Shown here: positions 1-13,760 of the stretch, piece by piece
Layout: each line of letters opens with the position of its first letter
How positions within the stretch are numbered: position 1 is the first letter of the stretch
Assembly: GCF_028453695.1 (NCBI RefSeq)
Contig: NC_135775.1
Coordinates: 22,602,545-22,666,544, forward strand
From: Augochlora pura
Lineage: Eukaryota > Arthropoda > Insecta > Hymenoptera > Halictidae
Length of the DNA: 64,000 nucleotides
Direction: 5' to 3'
Made by a program: the position numbers and the translations under genes
The notes under the pieces: model-generated
Database searches by the model: none
The model's input: only the letters and a program-made list of their open reading frames with translations
What the model was told of the DNA's origin: nothing

Positions 1-3000
1 AGATTCGACGCACTTAACCACACACGCGGAGGGAGAGAGAGAGAGAGAGAGAGAGAGTGACACACGCATACAGAGTCGGAGAGAGAAAATGAGAATGGGA
101 AAGAAAGAGAGAGAAAGAGGGAGAAAGGGTGCACGGTTTCGCGGGTCGCGTGTGTGGCGGGGACGCACGTGCGTGGGAGCCTGCAAGAATTCGCGCACGC
201 GTTAACCGCATATGACGTCAACCCGCGCGCGTCTCGGAACAGCTGACCGCATTCCTTGATAATTGTTTTGCATAACCGTGCGGTTGCAAGGCGTAGGTTC
301 CCCGTGCACGAGGACGAGCGATTTTCGTGGGCCTCTCGACAGAGAGAGAAAGAGAGAGAGAGAGAGAGAAGGAGATAGAGAAAGGGGACGAGGTGACAGA
401 AGAAAGATAGAGAGGCTGCGGTGGTGGGGAAGGGGGCAGCCGAGAAACGGAGAAAGGAAGTTGTCGTCGTCGGAGCGCGATCCAGAGCGGCGGATTGGAT
501 CGGATCGCCTCGGATCGGATCGGATCGGATCGAGCAGACGCCGCGCCGCGTCCGACACAGAACGAAAGAGTTCAGAGCGCCGAGAGGACCCCGGGGTGGG
601 GAGAAAATTCGAAAGGAGCTACGGAGAGCTCGATGATGGTGGGGATCCTCCGGATCGACGGCGACGGCCCTGTCCGATCGTCAATAGTTTCGCGGGCAGC
701 GGCAGCGCGTTGGCTTTTAAAGTTTAAAGAGCCAACCGCGACAGCGGTGCCGAGCAGAGCAACAGCGGCGTCTAGGCATGCCAGCGGTGCTCAAACCGTG
801 TCGACGTTCCCGTCTCTGCTCTTCCGCTTTCGCGTCCATCTAGCGAAATCCTGCCGGAGCGGTGGGCCGACGACGGTGCTCGCGAGGACAGGACCGTCGA
901 GAGCCGTCGGAAACTAGGGCGAGCCGCGGCGTCGCGAAGGTGGAGTCTGCGGTGTGGTTGCGGCGAGCAAACTATTCCGCCGAAAATGGTCCATTATCGT
1001 GGGGCTGCATCGGGATGCTTCCCGGGCAGAGCGACCGAACGATTCCCACGAACGGAGAACGGATAGGGTGGACGCACGAAGAAACGAGAGAACTCCCGAG
1101 TCGCCGATGAAATATCTCGCTCGGGAAGGAGGTTAAGGAATGCCACGGGACGAGGAGCCACGGGGATATTTGCGCCATATAAGGTCCTGTTTAGCAGCGA
1201 CTCGCCACGAATCCCATACGAACTCCGGCGTGGCGTGGCGTCCGTCCGCGCTCCGGCGTTCGGGCCCGCGACGTTCCTCCGAGAAATCTCAATCCTTCCG
1301 GCCCCGGTCGAACCCGACGGTGACGACCGCACCGAGAGCACCGCCGACGAAACCTTCGCCGCGGATTTGCTGTGGGAGCCTTCGATGGTGGCACGGAGGC
1401 GTTTCCCGCGACGAAACGGAGGAGGTCGAAGGTGGGACTCTGTCCGCTCGCGATCCGCCCGAACACGGCCCTGGGAATTTCGCAATCCGAGCAGTACACG
1501 CGCGACTCGCGCATAGTTGTCGCGTGACGGTGCCAGGAGAGGCGACGAGACGGGAGGAGCAGCGCGAGACGATCGCGGCACAAAGAGGAGACGGATGGGT
1601 CATCGGTTGGTATGCGTTGCTTTCCTGAAAACCCACGCCGCCGCAACCGCCGTCGTCGTCGTCGTCGCCGCCGCCGCCACGCGAATGGATTCTTCTTCTC
1701 GCGCCCCGAGGCGGATTTCTCGCATAATTTCTCGGCCGTGGAACGCCGGGAATTCGGAAAAGCCGGCGCCGTTATCGTAAATAGAATCGTAAACGACGCG
1801 CAGCCCCGCGTGAAACGGACCGGTCGGCCATCCGGCATGGGTCGGAACACCTTAGAGACACGCAACAAGGGCGAAGCTGGGTCGTCGGGCGCCATTTCTC
1901 AGGCGCGTCCGTGTGTCGTGCAAACACAATGACACGCGGCAAACGCGACCAAATAAAATAACACAGTCCTGTCGCACTAAATACATACACCGCTTCTACT
2001 TAAACGGGGCAGCCGGGATCGCGCACGTTATTGCGTGTCCCTTATTAGAGGGACTCTAGGTTTCTTAGGCTAGCGGCGCCCCGGGCTTGACCTGGAGAGA
2101 GCAGAAGGTGCTGGGAAAAGAAGCACACAAAACTCTATAGAAAAGACGTGCCCTACAGGGTAATCCCTTGCTCTACCTGGTTCATATTCTAAGCACTGAC
2201 AATGATGCCCTCGGTCCCCGTTGTACCAGTTCGATTCTAACCCCTAGATAGCTACCGGTGACCTAGACACATGCCGCTCTAGATTGCCTCAAAGGGCAAC
2301 GCTCACGATCTCCGGAGATCGATATCGAGACGGAAGGAAGGCCGGCCATCCATTCCGGGATTTAGGGATTCCGATGAACGGCGGAGACTCCCTCCTCTCC
2401 CGCTTATGCCGCTATCACGGTGGACTCTGTACCGAAACGTTGCTAAACATCGTTAAGAAACAACAACAAAAAAAGAGAGAAGGGAATCGAACATAAATCT
2501 CTGCGGTATCACCGGATACTCTTGTTCACGAAACCTAGATCGAACGCCCGGTGCCGGAGCGTCGTTCGGATAAGAAACAATTTACGATAGCGATGGAGGA
2601 GGGAATGAATGAAGGCGAAGGCGACGGCGAGACACGACGGCGTGTATGCTTCAATAACATTGAAATTAATGTCACGCATTCGATGATAGGCCGACGCCGT
2701 TCTCCCGATAAAACGAGCCCCGCGCAGCCGGCTCTCGCAATTTCCTCGCGTAAAGTCGTCTATTCTACTGCGCGCGATACGCGGCGTGTTGCGCAGCTGC
2801 GCCGCGCCGCGCCGCGTGTTCCTTCTCGCCTAAAGTTTCGAGTGCATCCGCACGGGAGGAGCGTGCATCGGCACGATAGAGCACGCAGCCGCGAACAAAA
2901 CTCGTTCCGCATGTGTGTGCGAGGCGCACCAGTACGCCTGCACTTGGAATAGAGTATGCAGTATGTACAGTAAGCGCAGCAGACCGTCTCGTCTCGTCGT

Positions 3001-3693
3001 GGCTCAGACCTTAATGACGTCATTATCTCTAATTAGAATTCCCATAGTGGCAGCGGTCGTCTCTACCGGCACCCCGTTACACCTAGCAGGTACGGTTCCT
3101 CTTCTCTCTTTTCTGTCTATTCCGCGCGCCGAATTTCGACTCGGAAGAACCGTGTCCGACCGATCGACCGGCGTCAAGACAGCAACGAGATAAAGAAAGA
3201 GAGAGAGAGATCTATGCTCGGTTCTAGGAGGCGTTCCCTGGGATCGTCATCGGTTTCCCGATCGTTTCAGAGTCACTGGAATTCCCCTACCGGATGCGCC
3301 TTTGACGATAATTGTTCCCGCGCTCGTAAAAATAGTCTCGCCGGCAGATTTTTACCGCGCAATGATTCACTGCTCGCGGAACCGCGTTCGACGTGGCACT
3401 CGGAATCTACTTTCAGTTCCACGAGGGATGCATAGTGCACCGTGAGTGCACTATGTTAAGGGCTGGTCGGAAGGGCTCCTAGCCAGAACGGCGTCTTCCG
3501 TTTCCGACGCATATTTCCGCGAGAGCGTTGAATAACAGTCGCATAACAGGGCGTTGCGGTGACACAACTCTGCTAGGCCTGTTCTCTCTTTCTCTCTCTC
3601 TCTCTCTCTTTGGGAACAATGCGGGAGGAGAGACGGAGCCCGGCGTTGGTGAAAGAAAGAAATACCGAAAGATAAAAAGGCAGCAAGAGAGAG

Positions 3694-3730
<37 letters not shown>

Positions 3731-5849
3731 GAGAGGAGGGAGGAGAGCGCTGCACGACCAAAGTCATGCGCGACCGCCTTGCACTCGTGTGTATGCATGA
3801 TTCCGCCGCCGCCGACGTCGCCGTCCACCGACAGACTCTGGCACCACTACACCGAGACACATCGTTTGCTCCCACCCCCGCCGCCGCCGGCTGCGTCGGT
3901 CTCTCTTTCCTCTCTTTCCCGCGGTGGCGAGCATCGCTCCTTCTTTCTTCGACCCGCAATCGTGACGTCAGGCCAGATACCTGTTGCATGCGACGTGTTA
4001 CAGAGCGAGACGCGTCGGTGCGTTCGCCGTGCGATAGAGCCGATGAAGAAACGAACGACGCGACGACGACGACGACGGCGACGGCGACGGCGACGCGGCG
4101 GTGCGACGATGCAAAAGGGCAGCAAACGCGAGACGACGAAGCGCGGCGCGACCGGCCGGCCAGTCGACCAGAGAGATGACATTTGAGTCACGTGTGTGTA
4201 AATTACAGAGAGGAATTCGGTCGGGTTACCGGACAGACGGTGTCTGCTTGGCTCTCTTTCGAGGGAGCCTGCACTCCCGCGGCCGCCCCCGCGCCGACCG
4301 AACTGCTCCGAAAAGGAACGAGTAATTGGAAACGATTTTCCGCCGACAGAAACGCCGACGGCAAGTGCAGCCTTCCGACAAAGATCGGTATCAACGAAAA
4401 TAGACGAAGCTAGGAGCTCTGGCTCGTTTGGAAGCGCGCCAATGTTGCGACGCGGCGCCACGGAAAAATTTCCTAGCCGCGGCGGAATCGTTGCAAGGCA
4501 AGGATGGTCATTGAGCCTACGATCCGCACACGTTCGCGCGGCCCGCGAGACACCCAAGTCTGATCAGAAGCGGAACTATCTACTGCGCGACGCTACGGAG
4601 AGATCGACGGGTTTCTACTCGAACGGAAAAAAAAAGGCGCGACACTTTCTGAACCCTCGGCGTTCTATCGGACGGAAAAAAACGTGAGAGAACACGCCTA
4701 AATCGTTCGCGTTCTCGCGTTCGGCCTGTTCCGCACGGTCTCGCAATTTGGAAGTGGAATTATCGCTTCTGGAATTGATAAAAGGCAAATAGACATACGG
4801 GCGACGATAAACGGAAACAGCGTTTTCGATGACTTCCTCGGCCAGCGATGCTCGATGGTTTATCGCAGAGCGAGCTAGCACGCACGGCGATATTTCCGCG
4901 CGACGCCTAGTTGAAAATTCGCTTCCATCGCGGACCGAGCGAACAACCGAACACTATTTCGGGAAACTACAAAGGACGTGGACGCCGTGAATCCCGCGAA
5001 CGCCGCGGAATCCGCATTCTCCGGCGTGCTATTCGAGGCGGGTCGATCCGCGCGATCAGAGGCCGCGGATCGCGATTGAGAACCGCTGCCCTCTAGATCG
5101 CCGGTCGCCGCCGCTACATAAATAGAACGGTCGGACCTTAACGCGCACTTTTGCGCCTTTATGTAACTTGTCCGAATTTATGGTCGTTATCTATTTAATA
5201 ATACGCGGACATACTTGCGCCATTTACAGAGATCAAACGGGTACGCGCGCGCTCGCGCTCGCGCGCTCCAGCGACCCTCGGCGCGTGCACGCTCGCGCAC
5301 GTGCACCCGCACACGTACCGTGCGAATGCCAGCGCGGTTCTTCTGGTAGCTTCGATTTCGACGATCCTATTCGAGGAAAACCGCGAACGGATCGGGAGAA
5401 GGAGATCGGCGCCTACCGTTCGAGGACCATAAGTTCGTTCACCGACGCGCGAAATAGAGACGAAGCAACACGCTTCCGATCGACTCGCTCGAGAGCGGAC
5501 ACGCCGACGGAGAACCGTTTCTGCTGCCTTTTCCACGGTTCTGCGAGCTGCAAACCAGCTACCCGGCGAGATTAACGCTTTAATCATCGATGATGCGCGT
5601 ATGCGTCACTCAAACTTCATTAACGCTAATCGATGCCAAGATCGGCGTCAATGCGCGCACCGTCACAACAAGAGCCGATCGCACCTTTGGACTCGGACGA
5701 TCCAGGGAAATTCGAGAAGATCGGCAGTCTAGTTCGGACAGAATTTTCTCGATCGCCTAACGGCCACCATATTCTTTTGAAACGAAAGGATTGTGTCGTA
5801 TCAAACGGCAACAATAGCTGTTTAGTCAGTATCTTTAGAAACGTTAACA
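1..5849. other. GC/CpG-rich spacer, no supported gene
   Basis: This stretch is dense in CpG, with many overlapping chance frames and no conserved domain or consistent splice structure on either strand. It holds (GA)n at 34-57 and about 341-370, a GGATC-type pentamer run at about 504-533, CGT/CCG runs near 1650-1680, CT at 3582-3611, GA at 3685-3727, and CGA/CGG repeats near 4055-4100. It could include non-coding 5' exons or enhancers that cannot be recognised from sequence alone. Confidence 0.6.
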
Positions 5850-6350
5850 TCTTCTATAAACATTAGGATTTCTTTTCTATTTCAGTAGGTTTCTCGACTA
5901 CTACCATTAATTGATAATATCTTAGATATTGTTTGATATCCAAAGGGATCTGTTCCTGGTAATGAATTGTTAACGTTCCCCTAGGATAGGCTTCTTTCTC
6001 GCGCATATTTTCCTTTCTACTTCACGCTTCTTTTACCATCTTATACAATATCGTTCACTATCCGTTTCTACTTATGCGCGTTCATGAATTTGCAAATATA
6101 TAAAGGACCATGATCGTTTGAAAGTACTAGCTGAATAAATAAATAAAAAACCCACATAAATGCATGAATAAATATCGATTTTCTCCTTGTACTTTGGAAG
6201 AGACCCAGATCGTTAATACGAGGAATTCTCGTGGCAATCTATAATGAACTTTCGAAGCGCACCGATTCTTAGCAAACTGGCAAACGAGCGTGAGGCAACG
6301 GAGGATTGCCTAGATCTTTAAATAACTGAATCGACGCGCAGACTTCGATA
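5850..6350. other. AT-rich island in GC-rich spacer
   Basis: An abrupt AT-rich stretch with a TATATAAAGG at about 6097-6106 and overlapping AATAAA hexamers at about 6134-6148. It resembles transposon debris or an old 3'UTR, but no coding remnant or terminal repeat is visible. Confidence 0.4.
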
Positions 6351-9300
6351 GATCAAAGGTTAAATTCTTTTAGAAATCGTCGCTCGGCGATCCAGCTGCA
6401 CCGCGCAGGCCTCGTTTTTAAAATTCCGTTCGCGGAACGATCGCGCGGAATTTCCGCGGCCGCGACCGGCATCGGGCGGTCCCGGAGCGCGCGAACCGCG
6501 GATCCAGGGGGGATTTCGACGAAGAAAATCTCGTCGGACGGGGTCAGGGGGTCGGGCGACGTTCCGCGGGCCGGCGCGGGAAATCCAAAGCGCGACGGGC
6601 CAGCCGCATTCCAACGGTATCGAGAGGCGCCTCCGTTTTCGCGATTACATCGTTTACGCAGCAACGGCTCCGGTGAAACGAGCCGCGACGTCGCGGCGGC
6701 GGCGACGACGACAACGGGGACGCGCGTACGTCGACGTAGTACCGAGCGAGCTAGTTTTCTGTTTATCGTGCGACGCGTTCTCGGCTTATTCGCTGACGGT
6801 TACCTTGGCGGCTCTCCGGGCCGACAGTAACGTCGCACTATCGTTCTATACGCTCGTCGAGGCGGTATCTCTAAAACGAACTCTGCTTACTGGCACGTAC
6901 CTTTTCCGCTGTGCCCGACGTGTTTCCTCAGTGATTCTCAACGGACACTCAATTGAACAGACGCGGATACGGCCAGCGGACGAGCACGGGTGTGCTCGGA
7001 TCGAAAAACGAAACGGATCGAATCGAGCCGAGCCGAGCGCGACACGACACCGTTGCTTGTCGGATCGCGTCCCGTTGGAGACTCGTCCGCGGACTGTAAC
7101 GAGAGGGCACACTGTTAGGGGACACACTGTCGACTCGCGGAAGCGCGAGCCCGTCGAATAGCCCGGGTGACGTAAGGGCCGCGGCGAGCTGTCAAACTTA
7201 CAACCGTAGATGACCGACTGGCAGACGGAGGAGGACTGAGTAGGGCAGCCGATCGCTCGTGGATTCCCTGTTCTATCTCTCTCTTTCTCCCCCTTCCCAG
7301 TCCTCTCTCCACCGGCTCCCCCCCCCCCTCCCTCCCCCCGCTGCCGCATGCCGTCGTCCCGTGGCTCCCTTCTTTCTAGTCTGTCTCGCTCCCATACCGG
7401 CCCGATCGTTTTTCTTTCTTTATCCCCGCGTAACGTGTCATCTCCCTCTTTCCTTCCCTCTGTTCGCCAGGTCTCTCTCGCTCTCTCTCTCTCTCTCTCT
7501 CATTCGGCCTCTTTCTTTCTCTCTCCGGCCCGCCCTTCTCCTACCGTCGGCTTCTCTTTTCATCTGTCTACCACCTTCGCGACATCGTGAAGCGTGCGCG
7601 ACCAGCCCGACGGGAAGGGGAAGCCACGAGGTCGGAAAACACGGAAATTACGGGCTGAAAAGATGGGGCATTATCGAGCGTAAGTGGATCGAACATGCGA
7701 CTGGAAACTCACTCTCGAGAATGGAGATCCGATGATTGATGGCGGCGGCCCGGGATGGATGATCGGCCTCTGCTCCGCGCGATATCCCGGTGTTCCGGTG
7801 GCGGCCCCGCCGCGGTGGAACCCGTGAAAAGTTTGCCGGCCACGGAAAGGGACGCACTACCGGTTACGCGCGGCCGGCGCGGACCGTTCGAATCGCGTCG
7901 AATCGGGATCGAGTCGAATCGAGAGCTCGCCGCGAGAGAGTTCGGTGCTCCGGTTCGCAACCGCTCGGTAGCGACTACTTCGCCGAGACTAGCGCGGCCG
8001 CGACTATAAAACCGTGGCGTAGGATTTTTCATCAAAACTCTTGAACGTGGCGCGCTCTAATGGCAGCGAGACGAGACGGCACGGCCGTGTCATAAAATGG
8101 CTGACTCCCTTGTTCCTTGTCTTAGACTTTGTCTCTATTTGGCCGGTCTAGCCGGCGAGCGTCACGCCTAGCAAGCATGCAGTAAAAATCCATTGGACAG
8201 GACCCCCTCCTCCGCGAGCGAGCGAGGCGAGCGTGCAACAGCCTCTACTACCTCGCGATCGTGCGATCGATTCATTCCGCGGGAAAACCGTGTTCGACGA
8301 CTAATTCGAACCGGGGATTTAGAGACCCGTCGGTGTATCGAGGCAAAGCGAGGAAGCGAACGTCCTCGAAGACAACGCGATTCGGAACGCGCGTTTAGGC
8401 TCGAACGTTACGGAGTGCTGGGTCAACGAAATGCGGCTACGATTTGCGTAAAGTCAATGTCGAGGTGAATTTCGTTTTGTACCAAGCCCATAAAGATCTC
8501 ATGCATTATGAACGAGGCGTTTTCGAAACCGATGCGTGTTTTCCCAGCGAGCACGCGCGTCCCTGACGCGGATCAGGAGTCGCGGGATGAGCCGAGGCCG
8601 GCTCACGATTTTCCCCGAAACTGCGCCGGGACGGGCGATCGATTACGCAACCGGTGCTCCGTGACGAATCGATCGGAATCGTGTGGTACGTGCGCGAGAT
8701 AAACACCGACTGCACCTCTATCGCGCGGCGCACGGTCCAGATGTCCAGAAACGCACGAGCGCAGAGCGGTGCTCGCACGGAGAATACCAATACCGTATGC
8801 TTAATCGCCGCACCGCGCACTGCTAGGTAATTGCTCGATCACGGGCCAGCTTCCAGCGGAAGCGGGAGCCTCCGGATCTTCCGGTCGATTCTTTGTTGTC
8901 GTCGATTCCCCGCGGAATCGTCCCCCCCCCCCCGGAAAATCCGTAAGAATTTCAAACGTTTTCGCGGCTGCACCGTGACTATGCTACCGTTAATATCCCG
9001 GGTGAACGTACTAGCTTTCTTCGGTCCCTCAAGAATCATTGGCTGACCCGTTTTACGATACGTTTGTTCTGTTGTCGTAAAAATGCCCGTACACTTAAAT
9101 CAACGAAACGAGATGAAATTAATTGAAACAATCTCCGATTACCGATGGGAGATTAGGACAGGTTCGTCGAGCAGCAGCGAGATCGAGAAAGTTGAGGAGA
9201 TCGGGGTTTCGAGAATCGATGAATTTCGGGCCGGGAGAGGCGACAAGGCAACACCGACTCCTCGAAATATCGCAGACGTATAAAATTGTCGTGACGACGC

Positions 9301-10648
9301 TGGCGCATGCAAATAGAAAATAGAAACGCGCTTAGAAATAGATTCGCCAGTCGTCGGCCTAGAATTCGATCGGACGCGGCCCATCGCGGCACTGTTTTTC
9401 GAGCCACTTGGAACGCGGCTCGTCTCGACGTTACCCCTCTTCGCCTTCCGCCACCCACCCCCTCTGGCTCGCTCGAATAATTAATGCTTCTTTTTTTCGG
9501 AGCAAGGCAGCAGAAAGTCGGGCGGGCGGAACGAGCGCGTCGCGGATCGTTCGTCGGCGCGATGATTTTTCGCGACGCCTCCGAGGGAGCTCGTTACGGG
9601 ATATTCGAAGGTATCTAATTAAACGATGAATAATACATTAGACATCGACGCGATTAAAAGCACCCTGTAGATGGCCTGCAGACGTAGTTACTTCCTTGAA
9701 TGCGGCATCCTGCCGGGGAACTATTGTCTGGGTAATTGACCAGTCGCGGTCGGCGCTCGCCGCCGCTGCGAGGGACAATACTAACTCGCCCGCGACTTCC
9801 TTCCTACGTGGAACGAGCGAGTAAACGCGAGTACTACTGGCATCGTGTACAAACTGCCTGCGACGGGTAGTGGTTTCATTCATAAAGTCACGCGTTTAGC
9901 GGAGGAAACGTTCTTCGGGCGGCGTTAACGAGGGTAACGCTTCGCGCGCCGGCAGAGACCTTAAAACTTGCCCCCGGAACGGCTGCGTTGTTTCCGCCGT
10001 TGCCGCGGATCGCTTCGGAAGCATCGACATCCTCTTTCCTGCGTTTCCCGTCGTCCGAGACACGCTCGATTCGGTGGCTGACTTCGCGGTAGAACCGAGA
10101 ACCAACGGTACTCGGAACATTAAAGAAAGATATCCGGAAAGAAACATCGGGGATATCGCTGAATCCCCCTGGCGACGATAAGCGTTTGTCGATATCGCGG
10201 GAAGATAGAGCGCGCGGCTGCCAGGCGAGAAAGACGCGGATGGAGATTCCGGCAGGCGAACGTAATACAGTCTTGGATCTCGGTTTTCAAAGTGCGGTGA
10301 CCCTTCAGGCTTGGGCGGAACTCCTTCGCTTCCGGTGCTGTTCCGTCGCTGCTATTTCTATATATAAACCCACACGCTTTTGTTGGCGTACACCTACAGC
10401 TGTAACGCGCGCCTATGTGCTCACTGCCAAATGTCCCCCGCGCCGATGGTGGGGGACTTTGTCGTTGCACGGAACGATTATTCATTAACCCACTTAACGC
10501 GAAGGCCCGCCGGACGCGTTTCGATCGTCCCGGCGATCGAACAAAGAATTCCGGGTGGAAACCCGTCTCGAGCAGACCCGTGCCAGATCATCCGCGGGCT
10601 ACAGATTTCCACGAGCGTTTCCCCTTCGCCCCCCGCCCCCCACCCACC
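6351..10648. other. GC/CpG-rich spacer, no supported gene
   Basis: CpG-rich with CT-rich segments (7255-7560, including (CT)n at about 7471-7501) and a C10 run near 8923. No domain-bearing frame was found on either strand. A CTCF-like CCTGTAGATGGC occurs at 9664-9675, with one mismatch to the vertebrate core consensus. That number of matches is expected by chance. Confidence 0.5.
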
Positions 10649-10748
10649 NNNNNNNNNNNNNNNNNNNNNNNNNNNNNNNNNNNNNNNNNNNNNNNNNNNN
10701 NNNNNNNNNNNNNNNNNNNNNNNNNNNNNNNNNNNNNNNNNNNNNNNN
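10649..10748. other. assembly gap (100 N)
   Basis: Exactly 100 N, a conventional unknown-length gap, preceded by a C-rich tract (10626-10648). Any frame drawn through it is meaningless. Confidence 0.99.
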
Positions 10749-12985
10749 CGATACCGCGATCGACGGGAAACGGTGCACCTGTCACCACGCTCTATCCGTT
10801 TATTTGGCAAAGGTTCGCAGCGAGATAACGCCGTGGAAATTGACATCTTCCTACGACTTCCGGCACACTAGTTGGAGGTCGCCGATTACTTTTCGTCGAA
10901 AGTTCGTTGGCACGTGGAGGGAGGGGGAATGGTGGGAGGACGGAGGCCGGGAGTCAAAAGGTCGGCCCCGCGTTGCTGCGGCCCGATGGATATCGACGGA
11001 AGAAACCGCGATACCGTTTCTTCCGAAACGGGGATAGACCTTGGTGATCGCGAATTTCACGCGGCGTGTACGGTCGTGTGCCCGTCGTCGCGACGTCGTC
11101 GTCTCTAACGATCTTTCTCGACGGCCGGACGTGGCAGCGCCATTCCGACACGTGGCCGAGAGAGCAAATTAAAACGGAGCAGGGAAACAATGCGAAACGT
11201 CAGTGGGAAACCAGCGACCGGAAGGGGACGGTGGACTCGCTTCGAACGGGACTCATCCTAGCACTCGGCTGCGACTGTTACGTAACGGCACGCAAACGAT
11301 GCACCGCGGACAGAGCGCGACCGTTCACGAAAAGCGAGGTTTTTATCGTCGAATTGCGGACGAGACGGGAGGATCGTGATCGTACGGAGTCTCGATGGGA
11401 ATATAGAAAGAAGCTGCCGTCGAAACGGGAAGAAAGCGAGGCCGATACGGCTCCCGGAGCGATGAACGGTTACGGTTCCGATTCCGGATCGGTGTGTGCG
11501 CGCCGCGAGAAGCCACAGTACCGGAAGCGAACTTCTCTCGTCGTCGTGTGTACCAACACTATAGTTCGCGGCGAGCTATTGTGCCGTGGTTTCCCGTAGT
11601 CTGGATCGCGCGTCGCGACGAAAACTCGGCGTCGCGCGGCGTCGAGTCGAGTCGTGTCGAGTCGCGTCGCACGTGCGCCACCGCATCGGAGACGCGCAGG
11701 GCAAAGTGCATCGTAAGACTGCTGACGGGTGCACCTCCGGCTTTCCGATGCAACGCGTCTCCCCCCTGTTCCCTCGTCCTTCTCCCGCTGCCCGTACCGC
11801 TCCCCCCGCGTCCCCCTTCCTCTTTCACTCGACCGACCGTGCGCACAACGACGACCGACACACCACGTGACCATCCCCTTAACTTTAGCAGACCGATTAC
11901 CGCACCACTCACGACCATCGTACTTTTCGTCTGTTTCCACGTCTCTCTGTCTCTCTTTCTCCCCCCCCCCCCTCCCCCCTCGTCGACCGGACTTTCCGCC
12001 CCCTCTGGACCTGGTCGTCACCTTTTACCACCGTCGGACAACACTTTCGATCCCGGCGGGAACCCTCTCGATCGCGACTGCATCGAAATGCATCGGAATC
12101 CGTCTGCTCTGTTCACCCTCTGTTCGACTACGACCTTCCTTTTCGAGAGGGATATTTGTATTTTTCTGCACCACGGTTCGATGCACCGTCTTCCTCTATC
12201 CGCACGACACCAGATAGTTCCCGTCCCCCGTTGGTCCGACGGCGAGGAAGGAAACTCTCCGGGTCTCTCTGTTCCACAGGAATGTTCGCCAGCCTCTCCC
12301 CCCCTCTCTCTCTCTCTTTTTCTCGCTCACTCTTTCTCTGCGCCTCTCGTCCCGGCTGCAGTTCCCTACGGCGCCTCTCCTCGTCGCTCCCGCTGCACGC
12401 TCGCTCGTTGCATTCTGTCGAGCACTGCGTCATTTCTGTACGGTGTATGATTCGTTCTCCTCCTTCCTCCGTCCGCGTCTCTCTTTCTCTCTTCTCCTTG
12501 TCGTCCGTTCATTCCGGCGTTGCACTCCGTCTCCGTTCCCCGGCCGCGGATACCGAGACGCGTCTCTCGCTCGCTCTCTCACCGCCCTCTCCGTTCCTCT
12601 CACGGCCGACGTCCCCCCACCAGGCTCGGGTCGACTCGTTGCACCGGGAAACCGAGAGGTGTAGCCCGTCCTTCTCGCTCGGCTCCATTCATGCCTCGAC
12701 TCTCTTTGGGTTATGCAACTTCGCCGCGAGACGCGAGACGAGGGGTTGCGTCGTCGGTTGCGCCGATACTGCACACTCGTTGCACCGAATCTTACCTTAT
12801 GGAAAACTTGGCCAACTATCGGCCGGGGCCTCACCCTCGCGGTCCCTACGCCCGCCGCGTCCGCTTCCCAATTATCTTACTCGATTGCGAAACTCGGTTC
12901 GATCGCTGCTCGATCGGGAACATCGATTTTGGTTGTCTTTAGTCTCAGGGGGTCATCTGGCCTCTAAAAGCTCTTTGCTTTTGTA
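10749..12985. other. GC/CpG-rich spacer, no supported gene
   Basis: Contains TCGAG-type short tandem repeats at about 11640-11670, a C11 run near 11961 and CT tracts near 12300-12320. The long frames here come from pyrimidine-rich low-complexity DNA that lacks stop codons, not from a gene. Confidence 0.5.
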
Positions 12986-13760
12986 AGGAATTCTTCTCGC
13001 TAGATCAGTGGATTTTAGGCTTTTCATGCGGAAATTGTAATTATCGTAAAAACTGCGTGCAATTATATCACGGTGGTCCAAAAAATATTGCTGCCACGAA
13101 CGACGGATCTGTTCAATCAGTATGGATACGGTTATGATGTGAACCAATATTTGATATATGTTAGGGGCGGATATATAAAGTCTTTCACAGTCTTTTGTTT
13201 ATTAAGATTTTCCTCTCTCCCTAGTTCGCACCGTAACTATATCCATACTAGTTAAAAAGATGCATCGACGATTCGTATGAGACGAACAGGACGACCAGGA
13301 TCATGGCAGCCGTGCAGACACATTTCTTTGGAAGGACGTTGCATAAGGATACGTGAAAAAATTGCTTGCATTTTTGAAACATTGCCAAATATGTATGGGA
13401 AAGCATATAGCCATGCAATCCGCCGATTTAATGAAACGAATGCCCTAACGGGGCAACGAAAAGGAGGCTCCTAGACCAGAGAATAGACCTCCCCGTTAAA
13501 GTCGATGTTAGACGATCTGCGCGAAACGCGAATCGCTATGGACCGGATCTGGGCGAGGAGCAAGGAATTCTTCCGGTCTCGTGTAACGTGGTTTTTCTGC
13601 TTTATTGCGCTTCGTACATACAATATGATAAAACTGTTCCTAGCAGAGAAAGGTTCGGCAATGTGTGAAACGATCTTAGTTAAAAGTACAGCATACCACA
13701 TGCGCTGGTTTAATATAAACCAAAGGGAGAATATCCTTAATTCCCGAGTAGCAACGAGCT
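12986..13760. other. AT-richer island, possible decayed transposable element
   Basis: Composition drops in GC against both flanks. A 10-bp inverted repeat (AGTATGGATA at 13119-13128, its complement at 13240-13249) sits in it. A 65-residue frame at 13277-13474 has an IRRFNET.ALTGQRKGG stretch that faintly recalls helix-turn-helix regions of insect transposases. No DDE motif, terminal repeats or target duplication could be defined, so this is a weak call. Confidence 0.25.

Noticed and set aside
263..727. Arg/Glu-rich frames over GA tracts here and at several other positions
   Set aside because: Translations of GA dinucleotide repeats give RERE or SLSL runs in every window; they are not genes.
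2473..2494. GGGAATCGAAC resembling a tRNA T-arm on the minus strand
   Set aside because: No matching acceptor stem, D-arm or anticodon arm at the proper spacing.
11494..12450. 318-codon plus-strand frame
   Set aside because: Driven by pyrimidine-rich low-complexity DNA (Ser/Pro/Leu runs from CT and C tracts); no recognisable protein features.
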